A stretch of DNA of 64,000 nucleotides from Stenotrophomonas maltophilia R551-3 (lineage in GTDB: Bacteria > Pseudomonadota > Gammaproteobacteria > Xanthomonadales > Xanthomonadaceae). The DNA is taken from contig NC_011071.1 in the NCBI RefSeq assembly GCF_000020665.1, positions 1 to 64,000 of the forward strand, given 5' to 3'. Below are positions 55,891 to 64,000 of this stretch, piece by piece. Made by a program: the position numbers and the translations under genes. The first letter of the stretch is position 1. The number at the start of each line of letters is the position of its first letter. The notes beneath the pieces were generated by a model. The model was not told the DNA's origin, ran no database searches, and saw nothing but the letters and a program-made list of their open reading frames with translations.

Positions 55891-56619
55891 CTAGTCGCCC
55901 ACCGCCTTGTCGTCGCGGACCGTGTCCGGCCGTCCTATCTCGACGCTGGGCGTCAGCGCGGGGCGCCAGTAGTTGTCCTGCAGGCACCAGTAGTCGGCGG
56001 CTCGCCAGTAGTCGTTGTCGTAGACGATGCTGCCCGGGGTCGCGATGCCCTGCTCGTTGCCGCGGCGCTGGACGACGATCAGTCCGGAGCTCACGTACCC
56101 AAGGCGGCTGCCGGTGATCTGCTGGCGACCGTCCCTGAGGGCGCGCTCCATGCGAGGCTTGGCCACGCGGTCGCCGTAGTCGGCATACACCTGCTGGCCG
56201 CGCTCGATCGCCTGTGCCTGCTGGAGTGCGTCCAAGCGTGCCCAATAGTGCTCCCGCAGCACCAGGAAGTCGTGATACATGCGCTCGGCGGCCAGGTCCA
56301 TCCAGATGTAGGCCATCACCGGATCGGCCCGGGTGCCGATGCCCTCCTGATACAGCCGCGCCACCATGGCCTGGGAAAACTTGTCGGCGTAGCGCGCCGA
56401 ACGCTTGTAGTAGTCCAGCGCCCTGGCGGGCCGTTTGTCCCGTTCGGCCCGCTGGGCCATGCTGCGCCAGAACAGGTCCGGATGGGCATCGAAGAAGCCT
56501 CCGGTCAGGACGGTTGGCGGGATCTGCCGCGGGGCCTCCACCGGACATTCCCTGGCGGTCACGGCAGCGGCCATCGACAGGCCCAGCAGCAGGCAGAGTG
56601 GAGCGTGCTTCGCTTTCAT
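55891..56619 (-). CDS. Secreted SEL1-like repeat protein, paralog 1
   Basis: A 242-residue protein with a signal peptide (ending VTAREC, about residue 22). The central part is a SEL1/TPR-like pair of helices with KFSQAMVARLYQEGIGTRAD and PVMAYIWMDLAAER, the typical SLR pattern. The tail is rich in tyrosine and tryptophan (YDNDYWRAADYWCLQDNYW). It shares these features and overall layout with the next gene, so the two are a tandem duplicate. Function unknown; SLR proteins are often scaffolds. Stop lies 9 bases from tdk start. Confidence 0.8.
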   Translation of the reverse strand: MKAKHAPLCLLLGLSMAAAVTARECPVEAPRQIPPTVLTGGFFDAHPDLFWRSMAQRAERDKRPARALDYYKRSARYADKFSQAMVARLYQEGIGTRADPVMAYIWMDLAAERMYHDFLVLREHYWARLDALQQAQAIERGQQVYADYGDRVAKPRMERALRDGRQQITGSRLGYVSSGLIVVQRRGNEQGIATPGSIVYDNDYWRAADYWCLQDNYWRPALTPSVEIGRPDTVRDDKAVGD

Positions 56620-56654
56620 ATGATCGCCCTCCTGGCAATGGCCAAATACGAACG

Positions 56655-57383
56655 TCAGCGCCCCGCGCCTTCAACGGGGCTGAGCGGGCCGACCTCTACG
56701 TTCCCGCTGCGATGCTCCTGCTGCCAGATCTGGTCCTGCATGCACCAGTACGCGGTGGGTTCCCAGTACGCCTCGCGGTAATAGTCGTCACCGCTGATCG
56801 GCCAACCGGCCTCGGGACCGCTGGACAGTTCCACATGCAGCATCGAACTGACCCAGCCGGTACGGCTGCCGGTCATGCGGCTGCGCTCCAACCGCATGGC
56901 GGTCTCCATTCGTGGCTTGGCCACCACATCTCCATACTTCGCGTACAGCGCCGGTCCCTCGGCAAGCACCCGCTGGCGCTGCCCGGCGTCGAGGCGGTTC
57001 CAGTAACGCTCGCGCTCGAGCAGTAGCTCGCGATATCCGCGTTCGGCCGCCAGATCCATCCAGATGTAAGCCATAACTGGATCGGCGTCGGTACCTACCC
57101 CCTCCTGGTACATGCGTGCGACCAGCGACTGTGAAACCTTGTCGGCGTGGGCTGCCGCCCGCTTGAAGCGCACCAGTGCGTGGTCGGACCTGCCCTGGCG
57201 CCAGGACTGCAGGCCCAGTTCGCGCCAATGCAGGTCCGGATGCGCCTGAAGGAAGCCCTGGGTCATCACTGCTGGCAGGATCGACGTGCCCGAGCCGGGT
57301 GCGCAGCCTGCGCCGCGGGCGGACAGGGGGACCACCAGCAGCAGGACGCTGCCCAGGAGGGCGGAAGAGACAATCGGGGACAT
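56655..57383 (-). CDS. Secreted SEL1-like repeat protein, paralog 2
   Basis: A 242-residue protein, the same length as its neighbour, with a signal peptide (ending ARGAGC). Shared segments are the TQGFLQAHPDLHWRE / TGGFFDAHPDLFWRS start, KVSQSLVARMYQEGVGTDAD and DPVMAYIWMDLAAERG, AKPRMETAM and ITGSR/MTGSR, and an aromatic tail with YWCMQDQIW. Start ATG at 57383 is chosen from the signal peptide. Together with paralog 1 and tdk it forms a same-strand run. Confidence 0.8.
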   Translation of the reverse strand: MSPIVSSALLGSVLLLVVPLSARGAGCAPGSGTSILPAVMTQGFLQAHPDLHWRELGLQSWRQGRSDHALVRFKRAAAHADKVSQSLVARMYQEGVGTDADPVMAYIWMDLAAERGYRELLLERERYWNRLDAGQRQRVLAEGPALYAKYGDVVAKPRMETAMRLERSRMTGSRTGWVSSMLHVELSSGPEAGWPISGDDYYREAYWEPTAYWCMQDQIWQQEHRSGNVEVGPLSPVEGAGR

Positions 57384-57482
57384 GCACCCTGCTCCAGGGC
57401 TCCGGTGCCGAATCAATAGCTTAGGAACGGGGCACGTGCAAGTCAGGTCCGCCCGTCGTCGCCCCGCTACAATCCCCATCCA

Positions 57483-59459
<1,977 letters not shown>

Positions 59460-59522
59460 GGCGCTCCAACGGCGCCGCCCCTCCGTGGTGGAGCACGCGT
59501 TGGTTCGGCGGTGTGGCCGGTC

Positions 59523-59610
59523 GGGGTGGGTTCGCGGGGGACGCCGTGAACCCGTCCCTGGGGGCTTAGCCGCGCCATCCATGGCGCGGATACCCCCGCG
59601 AACCCACCCC
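59523..59610. repeat. Long palindromic element, copy D
   Basis: Perfect 18-base arms at 59523-59540 and 59593-59610, extended outwards with one mismatch. The core has GACGCCGTGAACCCGTCCCT, GGGGGCTTAGCCGCGCC and ATCCATGGCGCGG, alignable with A, B and C. It occupies the 261-base gap between rep and the GNAT gene. Confidence 0.8.
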
Positions 59611-59720
59611 AACCGGCCTCTGACACGTTCCGGGCGCGTCCTTCCACGGCAATGCAAAGAAAATCAAATTCAACAGCCGGGGGCTGGGGCACAATCGGGG
59701 TTTCGGTTGGAGGTCTGCGC

Positions 59721-60248
59721 ATGCATCCCATTGAAAGCGAACGCCTGCGCCTGCGTGCGATAGAACCCGACCGCGATGCGGCGCCGATGCTTGCGCTGTT
59801 GAATGATCCGGGCTTCGTGCGCTTCATCGGTGACCGCAACGTGCGCAGTGAAGAACAGGCACGTGAGTACATCGCGCTGCGGGTGCTGCACAGCTACGCG
59901 TTGAATGGGTTCGGCATGTATGCGATCGAGCGCTTGTCCGATGGGGCGTGGCTGGGCAATGCCGGTCTGGTGCGGCGCGATGGCCTGCCAGCGCCGGACA
60001 TCGGTTACGCCGTGCTGTCGGACTTCGCCGGGCAGGGCTACGCCGGTGAGGCGGCGCGGGCGGTGTTCAACCATGCGCGCACCGTGCTGGGCGTGCAGGA
60101 CCTGTATGGCATTACCGATCTGGACAACGTGGTGTCCGGAAAGATCCTGCTTGGGTTGGGCATGCAGGAACGCGGGGTCATCCAGTTGCCGGGCATCGAT
60201 ACGCCCAGTCGGCTGTACGCCACCTTGGGTGCGGCTGACGTCGGGTAG
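59721..60248 (+). CDS. GNAT-family N-acetyltransferase
   Basis: A 175-residue acetyltransferase of the RimJ/RimL-like group. ESERLRLRAIEPDRDAAPM begins the fold, and the acetyl-CoA binding loop reads GYAVLSDFAGQGYAGEAARA. The substrate is unknown. The ATG at 59721 with GGAGGT before it is clear. The stop codon TAG is part of the GTAG of the following SMAG element. Confidence 0.87.
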   Translation: MHPIESERLRLRAIEPDRDAAPMLALLNDPGFVRFIGDRNVRSEEQAREYIALRVLHSYALNGFGMYAIERLSDGAWLGNAGLVRRDGLPAPDIGYAVLSDFAGQGYAGEAARAVFNHARTVLGVQDLYGITDLDNVVSGKILLGLGMQERGVIQLPGIDTPSRLYATLGAADVG

Positions 60249-60345
60249 TGCCGGCCGCTGGCCGGCGCAGTAGCAGCTGACGGTGGGTGCCGACCGTTGG
60301 TCGGCACGATTCAGATGCAGTGCCGACCAACGGTCGGCACCCACC
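60245..60345. repeat. SMAG/REP cluster overlapping the GNAT stop codon
   Basis: GTAG at 60245-60248 opens GTAGTGCCGGCCGCTGGCCG; the TAG at 60246-60248 is the stop of the GNAT gene. A second, larger palindrome pair of the GGTGGGTGCCGACCGTTGG type fills 60282-60345. It ends one base before the yceH stop on the minus strand. Confidence 0.88.
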
Positions 60346-60346
60346 A

Positions 60347-60997
60347 TCAACCGCGCAGTTCGGCCAGCTGCGCCTGCAGCTCGGCCACGGCTGCTTCCAG
60401 CTGCGCCACGCGCTCGGCCAGGCCGGGATCGGCTGCTTCGCTGCCACCGCCGCTGCTGGCGTACTTCGCAGCCAATGCAGCGCCGTCCACTTCACCGCAC
60501 AGCAGGTGCATGTAGCGGTCTTCGCGCTGGCCGCTGGCGCGCGGCAGCACTACCAGCAGCGCACGCTGCTGCAGGCGCTCGATGGCGTGGCGGGCTTCGT
60601 CGGCGTCGGCGAAGCGGTGCAGGCGTTCGCTGCGGGTGACCAGCTCGCCCAGGGTCTGCGGCCCGCGCAGCAGCAGCTGCGCCAGCAGCACGGTCTGCTG
60701 CCGGGTCAGGTCCAGCGCGGCCTGCAGGCGGTGCTCGTAGCGGTCGGCGCGCGAGGAGAAGTGCTGGCGAGCCAGCCCCAGCGTCTCCAGCTGGCGCAGT
60801 GCGTGCTGCACGCCGCCAGCGTCGATGTTCATCACCGGCTCGCGGGCGGTCTTCTGGTTGGCGGCTGATTGGGCGGCATTGACCGTCAGCGGATAGGTGT
60901 CCGGGGTGGTCGCTTCCTTCTCTACCAGGCAACCCAGCAGGCGGGCCTGCACGGCGTCGAGCAGGGGGATGTCGGGGGTCTGGGTGGAATCGGTCAT
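60347..60997 (-). CDS. yceH: YceH/DUF480-family protein
   Basis: A 216-residue protein of the UPF0502 (DUF480) family. It has the signature [20 protein letters not shown], followed by two winged-helix domains and a C-terminal coiled-coil-like segment ([20 protein letters not shown], about residues 194-213). The winged helices suggest DNA binding, but no role is firmly known to me. The start ATG at 60997 is preceded by GGAGGCCGCC on that strand. Confidence 0.9.
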   Translation of the reverse strand: MTDSTQTPDIPLLDAVQARLLGCLVEKEATTPDTYPLTVNAAQSAANQKTAREPVMNIDAGGVQHALRQLETLGLARQHFSSRADRYEHRLQAALDLTRQQTVLLAQLLLRGPQTLGELVTRSERLHRFADADEARHAIERLQQRALLVVLPRASGQREDRYMHLLCGEVDGAALAAKYASSGGGSEAADPGLAERVAQLEAAVAELQAQLAELRG

Positions 60998-61098
60998 GGC
61001 GGCCTCCGGAAGGGCAACGGGTCAACCGCCAAGCATAGCCGTCCCGGGACCGGCTTTGCCGGTAAAATGCGCCGGTATATCTGATTGCCGGTGAATCC

Positions 61099-62022
61099 AT
61101 GCGTCGTCCCGTTTCCCTGTCCCTGACCCTGCTCGCCACCGCGGCGCTGGGCCTGTCCGCCTGCAAGTGCGTGGACGCGCCTGCCGCCGACGCCGCTGCG
61201 CCGGAGGCTCCGGCTGCCGCTGCCAAGGCTGAAGGCACGCCCGATGTGACCGCCAACGACAACCTCAACGCAGTGCTGTGGATGCAGCGCGCGCAGGAGT
61301 ACAAGGCGATCACCGAGCAGACCTACCGTGCTGCCGCCGACCACCTCGATGTGGCGCTGAAGGAAGCCCATTGGGATGCGCTGGTGCCGGAAGAACGCGG
61401 CAACGAGGCCAAGGGTCTGAAGCCAGCGGTGGTGCTGGACGTGGACGAGACCGTGCTGGACAACTCGCCCTACCAGGCGCGCCTGGTGCGCGACGGCAAG
61501 GAATACGACGAACTGAGCTGGGACCAGTGGGTGGCCGAAAAGAAGGCCAAGGCGATCCCGGGCGTGGTCGACTTCGCCAAGGCCGCCAACGCCAAGGGCG
61601 TGACCCTGCTGTACATCTCCAACCGCGCCGTGCACCTGAAGGATGCGACCCTGGCCAACCTGCGCGAGCAGGGCCTGCCGGTGGCCGACGACAGCGTGTT
61701 CCTCGGCCTGGGCACCGTGGTCGAAGGTTGCGAGCAGGCCGGCAGCGAGAAGAACTGCCGCCGCCGCCTGGCCGGGCAGAAGTACCGCGTGCTGATGCAG
61801 TTCGGCGACCAGCTGGGTGACTTCGTCGAAGTGACCGCCAACACCAACGACGGCCGCGACGCCCTGCTGCAGCAGTACCACGACTGGTTCGGCGAGCGCT
61901 GGTGGATGCTGCCGAACCCGACCTACGGCGGCTTCGAGCCGGCGCAGTTCAACAACGACTACAGCCAGTCGCGCCAGGCCCGCCATGATGCCAAGCGCGC
62001 CGCGCTGGACTACGCACCGTGA
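61099..62022 (+). CDS. e(P4)-type acid phosphatase/5'-nucleotidase lipoprotein
   Basis: A 307-residue outer-membrane lipoprotein of the HAD IIIB superfamily. The signal ends in LSAC (lipobox) followed by an alanine-rich linker. The HAD motif [17 protein letters not shown] holds both catalytic aspartates. ISNRAVH is motif II, and the last motif is QFGDQLGDF. In Haemophilus the family member e(P4) dephosphorylates NMN and haem-related substrates are discussed; here the role is probably nucleotide salvage. The stop overlaps pyrF by four bases. Confidence 0.92.
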
Positions 62023-62744
62023 GCCGCGCGCCGCTGCCGCTGCGCGATGACGAGCGCCTGATCTTCGCGCTGGACGTGCCTGACCGCGTGCAGGCGCTGG
62101 ACTGGGTCGAGCGCCTCGGCGACAGCGTGGCGTTCTACAAGATCGGCATGGAACTGCTGGCCTCCGGCGAGTACTTCCAGGTGCTCGATGAACTGGCCCG
62201 GCGCGACAAGCGCGTGTTCGTCGACCTGAAGTTCTTCGACATTCCTGCAACGGCTGCGGCGGTGATCAAGCGGCTGTCGCAGTGGCCGGTCAGCTACGCC
62301 ACCATCCATGGCTGGCACCCGGCGATGATGGAAGCCTGCGCGGCCGCCAACAGCAGCGACATGCGTTTGCTGGCGGTGACCGTGCTGACCTCGATGGGGC
62401 GCCCGGACCTGGCGCAGATGGGTATCGACCGCGAGCCGGTGGACGTCGTTGTCGAACGCGCGCTGGCCGCCCAGGCCGCCGGTATTGATGGCGTCATCGC
62501 CTCGGGCCAGGAAGCTGGCCCGATCCGCGCCGCCACCGGCGCCGGGTTCTCGATCGTCTGCCCGGGCATCCGTCCCGGTGGCCCTGTCGGCGATGACCAG
62601 AAGCGCACGGTCGGCGTAGCCCAGGCCTTCGCCGATGGCGCCGACGCCATCGTGATCGGCCGCCCGATCCGTCTGGCCGCTGATCCGCAGGCCGCGGCGC
62701 GGGCGATCCAGCAGGAAATCGCGTCGGCACTGGCTGCGCGCTGA
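62019..62744 (+). CDS. pyrF: Orotidine 5'-phosphate decarboxylase
   Basis: Decarboxylates OMP to UMP, the final step of de novo pyrimidine synthesis. The 241-residue TIM-barrel protein has FALDVPD with the first aspartate and the catalytic [14 protein letters not shown] (DxKxxD array), TVLTSMG and the phosphate-binding IVCPGIRP and IVIGRPI. It starts with GTG at 62019, which overlaps the stop of the phosphatase gene in GTGA; the two form an operon that joins nucleotide salvage and synthesis. Confidence 0.95.
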
Positions 62745-62894
62745 GGCTGTCGCCGATCGTGCTCCACGCAGGTGTTGTGCCCGAATCGGCAGGAATCACG
62801 CCGGAGAATTCCTCTGGTCTCATTTTTGACTTTAGATTTTGAACAAAATCAATAAGTTGAACGGCATTACATCATGTATTGCCTTAACTTGCGG

Positions 62895-63011
62895 GGCAGC
62901 GTAGGATCGCCGCCATCCGGTCCTCGGACCGGACATGTGCCACAACACTGTCCACCGGCCTCGTGCCGGCTTGAAGAGCCTGTGATCCTCGTGATCCGGG
63001 CTCTTTTTTTT
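62895..63011 (+). ncRNA. Candidate small RNA with three CTCG-loop hairpins
   Basis: The 398-base gap 62745-63142 has no convincing gene. The stretch forms hairpin 1 (TCCGGTC, loop CTCG, GACCGGA at 62916-62933), hairpin 2 (CCGGC, loop CTCGT, GCCGG at 62955-62969) and hairpin 3 (GATC, loop CTCGT, GATC at 62984-62996) inside an outer stem AGAGCC/GGCTCT that ends in eight T to 63011, a Rho-independent terminator. All three loops show the same CTCG. An AT-rich segment at about 62820-62885 could hold the promoter. The 5' end is a guess. Confidence 0.6.
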
Positions 63012-63016
63012 CGCGC

Positions 63017-63056
63017 GGGGCCAGAGCCCCCTGCCGCTGGCGGCGGGATCCGACCC
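63017..63056. repeat. REP-like palindrome of the GGnCAGAGCCC type
   Basis: GGGGCCAGAGCCCCCTGCCGC and its imperfect inverse, ending GGGATCCGACCCC, lie just after the small RNA candidate. It is related to 34039-34077. Confidence 0.65.
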
Positions 63057-63142
63057 CTCTGTTGACGGAACCGTGACCGGGCGGCTTGCCGCTGTCACGT
63101 CGCAGGCCGCAAGATGCGGACCGGTCCGGGGAGTCCGATTGC

Positions 63143-64000
63143 ATGAGCGTGGCGGTGCGAGGAAGGTCTGCGCGTGGATGGGGGCTGGCAGCCATGCTGC
63201 TGCTGGCCGTGGCCGCGTGCCGTGAATCGGCCGACGATCCGGCCAAGCCGGCGGCCGAACCGGTGGCGGCGGTGCAGGCGATGGCCCTGCGCCTGGCCGA
63301 GGACGATCTGGTCGGCTACGCGAAGCTGTCGGTTCCACCCAGCCAGTACCAGCGCCTGCAGCAGGCCTGGACCGACGGCTACAGCCAATGGCCGCTGACC
63401 GAGCTGCCGTTGGGCGACCAGCTGCTGCCGATGCTGGCCGCACTGCGCAAGCCCAACGCCAGTGCCGAACTGCAGCGCAGTTTCGACCGCCAGCTGGCAG
63501 GCCAGGCCAGCGCGGTACGCCAGGCGGCGCAGTCGATGGGCAACTTCGGCGTGCAGTACCTGCGCCACCAGAAGGGCTACACGCCTGGCCAGCAGGCCCA
63601 TTACGTCGCCCTGGTGCAAACCCTCGCCGAGTGGGCGCAGGGAGCACCGATCAGCGACCGCGCCCGTGCGCGCAACACCATCGCCGCGCTGGTCGGCGCG
63701 GCGGGCAAGGTCGGTTTCGACGATGAGGCCGGCCTGCAGGCCGCGGGCATGGAAGGCAGCCTGCAGCAGCTGGCACCGTTCATCCACACGCTCAAGGCCG
63801 TGCTCGGCAGTTACGGGCTGGGCGTGGACGAAGCGCTGCGCAGTGTGCGTGGCGAACTGCTGTCGGTGGAGGGTGACAACGCGCTGGTGCGCCTGCGCTA
63901 CGACCTGGCCGGCCGCGAGATGACCCTGCAGCTGCCGCTGAGCCGGCGCGAAGGTCACTGGTACCTGACGCGCACCCTGGCTGATACCGATGCCCTGCTG
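63143..64000 (+). CDS. Putative lipoprotein, cut by the window end
   Basis: The open frame of 286 codons runs off the window without a stop. The ATG at 63143 opens a signal peptide with the lipobox LLAVAAC (cysteine at about residue 26). The rest is helical with segments such as LAEDDLVGYAKLSVPPSQYQ and YDLAGREMTLQLPLSRREGHW, similar to DUF-type periplasmic proteins in which a small domain contacts the envelope. No family is recognised. The amount missing at the 3' end is unknown. Confidence 0.7.
   Translation, partial: MSVAVRGRSARGWGLAAMLLLAVAACRESADDPAKPAAEPVAAVQAMALRLAEDDLVGYAKLSVPPSQYQRLQQAWTDGYSQWPLTELPLGDQLLPMLAALRKPNASAELQRSFDRQLAGQASAVRQAAQSMGNFGVQYLRHQKGYTPGQQAHYVALVQTLAEWAQGAPISDRARARNTIAALVGAAGKVGFDDEAGLQAAGMEGSLQQLAPFIHTLKAVLGSYGLGVDEALRSVRGELLSVEGDNALVRLRYDLAGREMTLQLPLSRREGHWYLTRTLADTDALL

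Overview
The window reads as the replication-origin end of a Stenotrophomonas chromosome, most likely the S. maltophilia complex (Gammaproteobacteria, Xanthomonadaceae). The basis is the GC-rich coding style, the gene order dnaA-dnaN-recF-gyrB, the Xanthomonad cluster tonB-exbB-exbD1-exbD2, and many short palindromes that start with GTAG, which match what is known as the SMAG class of REP elements in S. maltophilia. No tRNA, rRNA, CRISPR array, insertion sequence or prophage was recognised. The assignment rests on recall, not on a database search.

Positions 1-7587 are the origin block: dnaA, dnaN, recF and gyrB. Perfect DnaA boxes lie before dnaA, between dnaA and dnaN, and in the roughly 1 kb dnaN-recF gap. 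That gap also has AT-rich stretches and an unexplained TTGAAATCTG repeat. Five parS-like palindromes (core TCCACGTGGA) lie between 2933 and 4990, two of them inside recF. Positions 7655-17179 hold two membrane or envelope proteases (CPBP and M48), a TPR protein followed by the TonB energy-transduction genes, cardiolipin synthase, pdxJ and a radical SAM protein.

Positions 17350-23173 are the main accessory region. An RHS/YD-repeat system is split over two large genes, with a 59-codon gene between them whose start resembles the start of the second gene, and a 60-codon two-helix membrane protein at the end that is a reasonable immunity candidate. Positions 23234-46130 are metabolic and envelope genes: fbp, tyrB, two TonB-dependent receptors, the Ku-LigD end-joining pair, adhP, eda, phhA with a divergent Lrp-type regulator, a LacI-type regulator, a patatin-like lipoprotein, an AIM24 protein and a class A acid phosphatase. 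Positions 46392-64000 hold a secreted hydrolase with a DUF4785-type partner, an ABC ATPase, a desaturase with an EF-hand partner, mutM, opgD, tdk, two paralogous SEL1-like secreted proteins, rep, a GNAT protein, yceH, an e(P4)-type phosphatase, pyrF and a lipoprotein cut by the window end.

The non-coding DNA is unusually structured. SMAG/REP palindromes occur after many genes, and in two cases the GTAG end supplies the stop codon of the gene before it. A second family of about 100 bp elements has a conserved core of about 50 bp flanked by perfect inverted arms whose sequence differs from copy to copy. Near the end of the window, after pyrF, a terminator-ended intergenic stretch folds into three hairpins that all present CTCG in the loop, a strong candidate for a small regulatory RNA.
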